Source: Flavobacteriaceae bacterium (GTDB taxonomy: Bacteria > Bacteroidota > Bacteroidia > Flavobacteriales > Flavobacteriaceae). Taken from it: a stretch of DNA of 5,621 nucleotides. The stretch spans positions 1 to 5,621 of the forward strand of contig DAOVTC010000092.1 in the NCBI GenBank assembly GCA_030633285.1, written 5' to 3'. This document shows, in pieces, positions 1 to 4,570 of the stretch; the first letter of the stretch is position 1; every line of letters begins with the position of its first letter. The notes under the pieces are model-generated. The model was not told where the DNA came from, made no database searches, and was given only the letters and a program-made list of their open reading frames with translations. The position numbers and the translations under genes are program-made.

Positions 1-401
1 ACATTTTTTGATTGAGCAATCATTGTTGCAGCATTCATTCTGTCACGAAAAGGACCAGCCAATAAATCAGCTGCTTTTAAAAATATGGCAGCTCGAGATT
101 CCCAGGGGGTTTTAGCCCATTTTTTTCTTGCCTCTAAAGCTGAATTAACAGCTTTTTCAATATGTTCTTTTTCTGCAGTATGATATACACCAACTGTATG
201 TTGGTGGTCATGTGGTGGATGTATTGAAACGGTTTTTCCGGTTCTAATTTCTTCGCTTCCAATATAAAGGGGTACATCTACTTGTTCTTTGTACATTTCT
301 TTGTACTTAGCCAATAAACTGTTACGTTCCTTACTGTTTGGCGCAAATGAATTAACGGGTTCATTTACTGCTTTTGGTACTTTGTAAAATCCTGTTGCCA
401 T
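1..401 (-). CDS. pruA: L-glutamate gamma-semialdehyde (1-pyrroline-5-carboxylate) dehydrogenase, N-terminal part
   Basis: This gene starts at the ATG complementary to 399-401 and runs off the left window edge. 133 codons are visible of a family protein usually near 540 residues. It begins MATGFYKVPKAVNEP and continues with an APNS..R..L...Y segment, a PLYIGSEEIRTG strand, PHDHQHTVG (about residues 63-71), and an ARKKWAKTPWESRAAIFLKAA helix region. This series is characteristic of ALDH4-type glutamate semialdehyde dehydrogenases. The enzyme oxidises glutamate semialdehyde, in equilibrium with 1-pyrroline-5-carboxylate, to glutamate with NAD+, the second step of proline catabolism in the cytoplasm. 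The catalytic Cys and Glu lie in the missing C-terminal part, so activity cannot be judged. Nothing shows a fused proline dehydrogenase domain, because the dehydrogenase starts directly at the N-terminus. It is divergent from the NRDE gene and has its own -7 element 40 bp upstream. Confidence 0.93.
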   Translation of the reverse strand, partial: MATGFYKVPKAVNEPVNSFAPNSKERNSLLAKYKEMYKEQVDVPLYIGSEEIRTGKTVSIHPPHDHQHTVGVYHTAEKEHIEKAVNSALEARKKWAKTPWESRAAIFLKAADLLAGPFRDRMNAATMIAQSKN

Positions 402-441
402 TTGTTTTTTATTTGAATTGTATCTATTATTTTTGAGAAAG

Positions 442-449
442 CAAAGTTA
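442..449 (-). promoter_or_regulatory. Bacteroidota -7 promoter element for pruA
   Basis: Read on the minus strand this is TAACTTTG, a full match to the TAnnTTTG -7 consensus of the Bacteroidota primary sigma factor. It lies 40 bp before the pruA start codon. No convincing TTG/TTTG -33 element is visible 17-23 bp further upstream, so the assignment rests on the -7 box and its position. Confidence 0.5.
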
Positions 450-498
450 CAAATTTTTATAAGATTTTATATTAATAATTGTAAGGTAAAGTCTGTTT

Positions 499-513
499 TT
501 GTAACTACAATTG
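499..513 (+). promoter_or_regulatory. Weak candidate promoter/operator before the NRDE gene
   Basis: TACAATTG (506-513) matches TAnnTTTG at five of six fixed positions and lies 31 bp before the NRDE start codon. It overlaps a small perfect inverted repeat, TTGTA-AC-TACAA (499-510). The nearest upstream TTG is 24 bp away, slightly too far. The rest of the 143-bp divergent region (402-544) is A/T-rich and shows nothing else beyond the pruA -7 box. Confidence 0.2.
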
Positions 514-544
514 CACAAATAAATAATTCAATAAATTAAACTTT

Positions 545-1261
545 ATGTGTACAGTAACATATCTACCGTTAGGAAATAATAATTTTATATTGACCTCAAG
601 CAGAGATGTTCCGTTTATACGGGAAAAGGCTTCGTATCCTAAAAAATATGTTGAAGATGGTGTTGAAATGTATTACCCTATAGATGGAAAAGCAGAAGGA
701 ACTTGGATTGGTACTAGCTCAAAAAAAAGATTGATTTGTTTGTTAAATGGAGGGTTTGAATATCATACTTCCAGGGCATCGTATAAAAAAAGTAGAGGAA
801 TCATTGTTAAAGATTTGTTGAAAGTTGATAATATTCATAATGAATTACATAATATTGATTTAAAAGGTGTTGAACAATTTACCATAACAATAGTAGATTG
901 GAAAACAACATTAGAGCTTATAGAATTTGTTTGGGATGGAATGACAAAACATATCAAAACATTATCCCAAGAACCACATATATGGTCATCTTCTACTTTG
1001 TATGATGAAAGTATAAAACAATTAAGACTTGATTGGTTTGCAAGTTGGCAAAAAGACAAAGATTTTAACCAAGAAAATATTTTAAAATTTCATCACACTG
1101 CCGGTATTGGTGATTCTAATATTGATGTTATTATGGATAGAGGTTTGGGAGGTACTGTTAGTATTACATCTGTAAAAAAAGAGCAAAATAGTATAATTAT
1201 GAACTATGAAGATATACTTGATACTAATAAAGAAATTGAAATTTTAGAGTACAAAAGTTAA
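545..1261 (+). CDS. NRDE (TANGO2-like) family protein
   Basis: The 238-residue protein begins MCTVTYLP, with Cys at position 2 as in TANGO2/NRDE proteins, where an N-terminal Cys resembles an Ntn-hydrolase nucleophile. Other family landmarks are ILTSSRD (about 15-21, the place of the NRDE motif), GTWIG (52-56), CLLNGG (65-70), SRG (83-85), a WSSSTLYD segment (147-154) and a C-terminal TVSITSV strand (204-210). The eponymous NRDE motif reads SSRD followed by Val, so its first and last positions differ while Arg and Asp are kept. There is no signal peptide or membrane segment, so it is probably cytoplasmic. The biochemical role of bacterial members is not established; eukaryotic TANGO2 has been linked to haem and lipid handling, which should not be transferred here without evidence. 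The start is fixed by the MC N-terminus. The last 18 bp overlap the convergent DUF3667 gene. Confidence 0.85.
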   Translation: MCTVTYLPLGNNNFILTSSRDVPFIREKASYPKKYVEDGVEMYYPIDGKAEGTWIGTSSKKRLICLLNGGFEYHTSRASYKKSRGIIVKDLLKVDNIHNELHNIDLKGVEQFTITIVDWKTTLELIEFVWDGMTKHIKTLSQEPHIWSSSTLYDESIKQLRLDWFASWQKDKDFNQENILKFHHTAGIGDSNIDVIMDRGLGGTVSITSVKKEQNSIIMNYEDILDTNKEIEILEYKS

Positions 1262-2377
1262 AAATGAAATAATTATACCTCCAATAGTTGACAGGATTAT
1301 AAAAACAGTATTTAGCATAAAGTACTTTACAATGGTTTTAGTTCTACTTTGTTTATAAAAATTGCGTAAAGATTTGTATAAGTAAAATAAAAATACAAGT
1401 AAAAATAAACCTATACCTGCATCTGTTTTAAAAATTTTGTCTAATAGCGTAAATAAAATAAGTAGTATAAAAAATACAGTTTGCACGTTAAAAACTAACA
1501 CTAAATGTTCGGTGTAGTTTTTTTTACTTCTCAGGTATAAGAGAGAAAGAAACATAGTAAAAATAGGCAACATAAAAAATAAAGCAATTGATATTTTAGA
1601 AATAACATTATCAATATAAGAATCTCTAAAATCAGAATCAATACTAAATCTGTTAAAATCTTGAGCTTTTTTATAGTAAAATATATTCCACTTTGTTTTT
1701 TGATAACCTAAGTTATTTAAAGCTTGAAGGACTGTAATATTTTTATTTTTTTTATCATACTCCATAAAATCACTAACTTTTTTATAAATACGTTGAATTT
1801 TAAGGTCTTTTAATTCTTTATTATTAATAGAAATATCAGGTTTAATATCATTTAAAATGGAATCGATTACGGTATTATTTAATGAATCATTATTTGTGAT
1901 GATTGGTAGGTTGACTTTAATACCTTCTGCTGCTAAATCTTTTTCAATCTGAAGTAGATTTTCATTTTCTTGTTTTGCAATAGAATCAGTTACAATTTTA
2001 GTGTCATTTTTTAATATTGAATCAGAAATTTTATATTTATCTAGTGCCGAAAAAAGGCCTTGTATCAAAAAGAAAACAATAGTTACATGTAAGTATAATT
2101 GAAACGGATTTACATACTTTCTCCGTTTACCTTCAACATACTCTTTCGAAACTTTACCAGGTTTGAATAATAATGGAATAAATGTTTTAAAAAAACGTGT
2201 ATCAAATGAAAAGAATCCTGAGAAAAATTCTGAAATAAATTGTTTTATACTTAATGGTAGTTCATCATTTACCTGCCCACAATTTGAGCAAAAGTTATCA
2301 TTATCTGAAATGGGTTGATTACAGTTTAAGCATTCAATGCCTTTTTTATTTTTGGTAAATCGGGTAGTAGATTTCAT
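1244..2377 (-). CDS. DUF3667 family zinc-ribbon membrane protein
   Basis: The 377-residue protein has an N-terminal zinc ribbon, CLNC-x10-CSNC type (Cys 16, 19, 30 and 33). It is followed by the DUF3667 signature: FDTRFFKT (58-65), FKPGKVSKEYVEGKRRKYVNP (71-91) and a first hydrophobic helix at about 93-111. A long, polar, Lys/Asn/Asp-rich segment follows (about 112-258). Four further predicted membrane helices lie near 262-282, 292-312, 321-337 and 349-376, and a TEHLVLVFN motif sits before the third helix. This layout is common in Bacteroidota, but the family has no assigned function; the ribbon probably binds zinc on the cytoplasmic side. It is downstream of apaG on the same strand with an 80-bp gap containing a candidate promoter, so it may be transcribed separately. 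Its last six codons overlap the 3' end of the NRDE gene. Confidence 0.85.
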   Translation of the reverse strand: MKSTTRFTKNKKGIECLNCNQPISDNDNFCSNCGQVNDELPLSIKQFISEFFSGFFSFDTRFFKTFIPLLFKPGKVSKEYVEGKRRKYVNPFQLYLHVTIVFFLIQGLFSALDKYKISDSILKNDTKIVTDSIAKQENENLLQIEKDLAAEGIKVNLPIITNNDSLNNTVIDSILNDIKPDISINNKELKDLKIQRIYKKVSDFMEYDKKNKNITVLQALNNLGYQKTKWNIFYYKKAQDFNRFSIDSDFRDSYIDNVISKISIALFFMLPIFTMFLSLLYLRSKKNYTEHLVLVFNVQTVFFILLILFTLLDKIFKTDAGIGLFLLVFLFYLYKSLRNFYKQSRTKTIVKYFMLNTVFIILSTIGGIIISFLTFVL

Positions 2378-2399
2378 TAATAAATAATCTAAATCCCTA

Positions 2400-2429
2400 T
2401 AAATATAAAAATTTTAATCTTTATTCAAA
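2400..2429 (-). promoter_or_regulatory. Candidate promoter for the DUF3667 gene
   Basis: On the minus strand a TTTG (2426-2429) is followed after 18 bp by TATATTTA (2400-2407), one base from the TAnnTTTG consensus. It lies 22 bp before the DUF3667 start codon, in the 80-bp gap after apaG. The spacing fits Bacteroidota promoters, but the surrounding sequence is so A/T-rich that chance resemblance is possible. No hairpin terminator for apaG is evident in this gap. Confidence 0.35.
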
Positions 2430-2457
2430 ATAAATTAAAGTTTATATGAAGAGAAAA

Positions 2458-2844
2458 CTAGTTTAAAGCAGCGGGTAACATCAACTGGAAAGTAGGAATT
2501 TGTACTTTGAAATCATCAGATGAAGTAAAATTAACCATGTTGTAATATCCATTCATTGAGCCCATAGGTGATGTTAAAAAACAATGTGATGTATAGGTGT
2601 AACTTTGCTTAGGATTTAGAACAGGTTTTTTGCCTATAACTCCTTCTCCTTCAATTATTTCTATATTATTTAAAGAGTCAAAAATATTCCAGTGACGGCT
2701 TAATAATTGTACCGTATCATCGCTTTGATTTTCAATGGTAATACTATAACTAAAAGTGTAATACATTCTCATGTTTTGATAACGTTTACCTTCATAATTA
2801 GTAATAACTGAAATTTTAATTCCTTTAGTTATTTGTTGTATCAT
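2458..2844 (-). CDS. apaG: ApaG domain protein
   Basis: The 128 residues match the usual ApaG length (about 125-130) and span the whole domain. Signature segments are FSYSITIENQ (31-40), VQLLSRHWNIFD (45-56), EGEGVIGKKPVLNP (65-78), a YTYTS...L.SPMGSMNGYY stretch (83-101) and a closing FKVQIPTFQLMLP (112-124). ApaG is a small cytoplasmic immunoglobulin-like beta-sandwich protein; it takes its Co2+/Mg2+ efflux name from a Salmonella phenotype (CorD), but its molecular function is unsettled. It lies 40 bp downstream of the Rrf2 gene on the same strand and has a consensus -7 box in that gap, so it may be expressed both with and independently of the regulator. Nothing in the sequence links it to the divergent nos operon. 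Confidence 0.95.
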   Translation of the reverse strand: MIQQITKGIKISVITNYEGKRYQNMRMYYTFSYSITIENQSDDTVQLLSRHWNIFDSLNNIEIIEGEGVIGKKPVLNPKQSYTYTSHCFLTSPMGSMNGYYNMVNFTSSDDFKVQIPTFQLMLPAALN

Positions 2845-2872
2845 TTGTTGAAAATTGAAAATTATGAACTAA

Positions 2873-2880
2873 CAAAGGTA
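2873..2880 (-). promoter_or_regulatory. Bacteroidota -7 promoter element for apaG
   Basis: On the minus strand this reads TACCTTTG, a full TAnnTTTG match. It lies 28 bp before the apaG start codon and just past the stop codon of the Rrf2 gene. A -33 TTG at the normal distance is not visible. It could allow apaG expression independent of the regulator gene. Confidence 0.4.
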
Positions 2881-2884
2881 AGTA

Positions 2885-3319
2885 TTATTTTAAAAAGATA
2901 AAAGACTTGCCTTTTTTGGTTTCTTCAGCAAAATAGGCAATGGTTTTTTTTGAAAGTTCCGTTTTTAACTCTGCTTTGAATGGCGAAATTATATGGTGAA
3001 TTGCACACGGGTTTTCATCACTACATTTAGGTAATCCAAAAAAACATTCATTAAACATGGTAAGTCCATCTATACACTCAATAACATCTATTAAATTTTT
3101 TGAAAGTTCCTTTTCGGTTAAATAGAAACCTCCATTAGGTCCCTTTGTTGATTTTATAATTTTTGCTTTGCTAAGTGTTTGAAAAATTTTTGCTAAAAAA
3201 GGGGCAGGAATATCAATTAATTGAGCAACTTTTTTTGAACCTAGTTTGTTTGATTTGTTCGCATTAATTGCAAGGTATAAAACCGCTCTAATTGCGTATT
3301 TACTTTGGTTGCTTAACAT
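2885..3319 (-). CDS. Rrf2 family transcriptional regulator, probable Fe-S sensor
   Basis: The 144-residue protein has an N-terminal winged helix-turn-helix (about 1-68) with the Rrf2 pattern: SKYAIRAVLYLA (6-17), IPAPFLAKIFQTLSKAKII (37-55) and the wing KGPNGGFYL (59-67). The central part carries Cys92, Cys99 and Cys105, with His108 three residues after the last Cys; Cys82 is an extra cysteine. IscR of E. coli uses Cys92, Cys98, Cys104 and His107, so the C-x5-C-x2-H half is identical in spacing and the first gap is one residue longer. A redox- or NO-sensitive [2Fe-2S] cluster is therefore likely (inference). It is divergent from the FAS1-cytochrome-nosZ operon across 133 bp that hold several palindromes, suggesting it controls that operon, itself, or both. 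Alternatives are IscR-like control of Fe-S biogenesis or NsrR-like NO sensing. Its own promoter is not clear: TATCTTTT on the minus strand at 3333-3340 is a near match but would give a very short leader. Confidence 0.9.
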   Translation of the reverse strand: MLSNQSKYAIRAVLYLAINANKSNKLGSKKVAQLIDIPAPFLAKIFQTLSKAKIIKSTKGPNGGFYLTEKELSKNLIDVIECIDGLTMFNECFFGLPKCSDENPCAIHHIISPFKAELKTELSKKTIAYFAEETKKGKSFIFLK

Positions 3320-3353
3320 GGTATAAATATATAAAAGATAAGTACATCTTTTT

Positions 3354-3369
3354 TATGACATATATCATG
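3354..3369. promoter_or_regulatory. Degenerate Crp/Fnr-like palindrome, box 1
   Basis: TATGA-N6-TCATG contains the perfect inverted repeat ATGA-N6-TCAT (3355-3368). It differs from the TGTGA-N6-TCACA pattern at three of ten positions. It is supported mainly by its place: its centre is 21 bp upstream of the centre of box 2, in register with boxes 2 and 3. It begins 34 bp upstream of the Rrf2 start codon, so it could equally be an operator for that gene. Confidence 0.35.
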
Positions 3370-3374
3370 CATTG

Positions 3375-3390
3375 TGTTATATTTGTTACA
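3375..3390. promoter_or_regulatory. Crp/Fnr-type palindrome, box 2
   Basis: TGTTATATTTGTTACA is TGTTA-N6-TTACA, matching all eight fixed positions of the Crp/Fnr-family pattern TGTnA-N6-TnACA. Its centre is 22 bp upstream of that of box 3. Its spacer includes a TATATTTG string (3378-3385) that also looks like a -7 promoter box, so binding here would mask any promoter using that string. Confidence 0.5.
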
Positions 3391-3395
3391 TAATT

Positions 3396-3428
3396 TTGTG
3401 ACTTAAATTACATAAAAAATTATATTTG
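3396..3428 (+). promoter_or_regulatory. Probable promoter of the FAS1-cytochrome c-nosZ operon
   Basis: TATATTTG (3421-3428) is a full match to the Bacteroidota -7 consensus and lies 24 bp before the FAS1 start codon. A TTG (3396-3398, in a TTTTG context) stands 22 bp upstream as the -33 element, at the long end of the usual spacing. Transcription would start near 3432-3436, giving a leader of about 20 bases without a Shine-Dalgarno sequence. The -33 element overlaps Crp/Fnr-type box 3. Confidence 0.55.
3397..3412. promoter_or_regulatory. Crp/Fnr-type palindrome, box 3
   Basis: TGTGACTTAAATTACA is TGTGA-N6-TTACA, nine of ten positions of the classic Crp site TGTGA-N6-TCACA. It lies directly between the presumed -33 and -7 elements of the nos operon promoter. 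A protein bound here would be expected to block that promoter, unless the real start site lies further downstream and the box acts from an activating position. Confidence 0.5.
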
Positions 3429-3452
3429 TATAACTAACTTAAATTAATAACA

Positions 3453-4034
3453 ATGAAAAGTAAATTTTTTACGATAGTATTATTGTTCTTGTTCATTTTT
3501 TACTCTTGTAATACCGAAAAGAAACAAGATATGGTTAAAAGCGAAGTCAAACAAGAACAAAAAGCTGTTAAAGACCATGGGCAAGCAGGTGTTGCCGCAG
3601 TAGAAGGAGAGCAATTAAACGCACTTCAAGTAGCTAAATCAATTGAAGATTTCTCAACTTTAGTAGTAGCTATTGAAACTGCTGGTGTACAAGATGCAGT
3701 TGTAAATACAGGTCCATTAACAATTTTGGCTCCTTTGAATTCAGCTTTTGCTAAATTACCTGAAGGAACCGTTGAAACTTTATTAAAACCTGAAAACAAA
3801 GCAAAATTAGCCTTTATATTGGTTAATCATGTTGCGCCAGCAAATTATCCAATTAAACAATTAAAAAAAGAGGCGAAAAAAGGCAGAAAACTATATGTGG
3901 CTTCAGGAGAATATTTAGTTGTTGAAGACAAGGATGGTGAAATTTATGTTGGAGGAACAAAAATTTTGAAATCTGTAAAAGTAAGTAATGGTTGGATTCA
4001 TGTAATTGATGATGTTTTGGTTCCAGCTGAATAA
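3453..4034 (+). CDS. FAS1 (fasciclin) domain lipoprotein of the nos operon
   Basis: The 193-residue protein starts with a signal peptide (MKSKFF, hydrophobic core to residue 18) ending in FYSC, so Cys19 is the probable lipid-attachment site; the lipobox is loose, as is common in Bacteroidota. A Lys/Glu-rich linker (about 20-52) leads to one FAS1 domain (about 56-192). The H1 motif is GPLTILAPLNSAFAKLP (87-103), the middle LVNHV (123-127) replaces the usual YH pair, and the H2 motif is NGWIHVIDDVLVP (179-191). It probably sits in the periplasm, anchored to a membrane. FAS1 domains generally mediate adhesion or protein-protein contact, and this one has no visible metal site. It is the first gene of the operon, 31 bp before the cytochrome gene. 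A scaffold or accessory role for the N2O reductase is inferred from position only. Confidence 0.88.
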   Translation: MKSKFFTIVLLFLFIFYSCNTEKKQDMVKSEVKQEQKAVKDHGQAGVAAVEGEQLNALQVAKSIEDFSTLVVAIETAGVQDAVVNTGPLTILAPLNSAFAKLPEGTVETLLKPENKAKLAFILVNHVAPANYPIKQLKKEAKKGRKLYVASGEYLVVEDKDGEIYVGGTKILKSVKVSNGWIHVIDDVLVPAE

Positions 4035-4065
4035 AGTATTAATAAATAATAATTAAATAAGAAGA

Positions 4066-4539
4066 ATGAAATTAAAATTTTTAACTGTATTTGCACTAGG
4101 TGCTTTAATGATAAGTTGTGGAGGAGAAAAAGCCAAGGAAGAGGTAGCAAATTCTGTAAAAGAAGAAGTTAAGACTGAGGTTAAAGCCGAAGCCATTAAA
4201 ATTGACCCAATGACTGATAAAGGTGTTGGACCAATTAAAACTTTAACCTTAGCGGATATTGATGAAAACTTGGTTGCAAAAGGTCAAGAAGTATATAAAG
4301 TGAAATGTACGGCATGTCATAAAATTAGCAAAAGATTTGTTGGTCCTGGTTTAAAAGGTATTACAGAAAGAAGAACTCCTGAATGGATCATGAATATGAT
4401 CTTAAATCCTGAAGTGATGGTAGTGGAAAATGAAACAGCCAAACAACTATTGATAGAGTATAGTGCACCAATGGCTAATCAAAGCTTAACGGAAGAAGAA
4501 GCAAGAGCAATTTTAGAATATTTAAGAACTAAGAATTAA
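4066..4539 (+). CDS. Monohaem cytochrome c lipoprotein, likely electron donor to NosZ
   Basis: The 157-residue protein has a lipoprotein signal, ALMISC-GG, with Cys18 as the acylation site. A Glu/Lys/Val-rich linker follows (about 21-45), with repeated KEEV/KTEV/KAEA units. A class I cytochrome c domain spans about 65-157: helix AKGQEVYKVK, the haem-binding CTACH (81-85), and a C-terminal APMANQSLTEEEARAILEYL (134-153), in which Met136 is the likely distal haem ligand and the last helix packs against the first. The haem is attached covalently in the periplasm, so the host needs a cytochrome c maturation system, which is not in this window. The gene lies 31 bp after the FAS1 gene and 30 bp before nosZ. 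Passing electrons to the CuA site of NosZ is the natural role, inferred from context. Confidence 0.92.
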   Translation: MKLKFLTVFALGALMISCGGEKAKEEVANSVKEEVKTEVKAEAIKIDPMTDKGVGPIKTLTLADIDENLVAKGQEVYKVKCTACHKISKRFVGPGLKGITERRTPEWIMNMILNPEVMVVENETAKQLLIEYSAPMANQSLTEEEARAILEYLRTKN

Positions 4540-4550
4540 TAAATAAACTA

Positions 4551-4570
4551 AACTAAATTAAACTAAATTA
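4551..4570 (+). repeat. 10-bp tandem repeat in the nosZ leader
   Basis: AACTAAATTA occurs twice head to tail and is preceded by a related AAATAAACTA (4541-4550). The second copy ends on the A of the nosZ ATG. It fills nearly the whole 30-bp gap between the cytochrome gene and nosZ, the place of the ribosome binding site. It shows no Shine-Dalgarno complementarity; an unstructured A-rich leader is typical of Bacteroidota. Slippage here would change leader length, not the reading frame. Confidence 0.6.

Noticed and set aside
835..1059. 74-codon open frame on the minus strand
   Set aside because: It lies wholly inside the well-supported NRDE gene on the opposite strand, resembles no family and has no promoter.
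1262..1300. Possible terminator hairpin after the NRDE gene
   Set aside because: Only the short palindrome ATAATTAT is present, with no stable G/C stem or T run, and the region codes for the DUF3667 C-terminus.
3333..3340. TATCTTTT on the minus strand as a promoter for the Rrf2 gene
   Set aside because: The last base of the -7 consensus is wrong, there is no TTG at the right distance, and it lies only 13 bp before the start codon.
3340..3374. NsrR-like half-sites: AAGATGTACTT on the minus strand (3340-3350) and ATCATGCATTG (3364-3374)
   Set aside because: They resemble the E. coli NsrR half-site, but their spacing and orientation do not form the usual 11-1-11 inverted repeat, and the consensus is not known to apply in Bacteroidota. 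Too weak for a feature, though worth testing with the Rrf2 protein.
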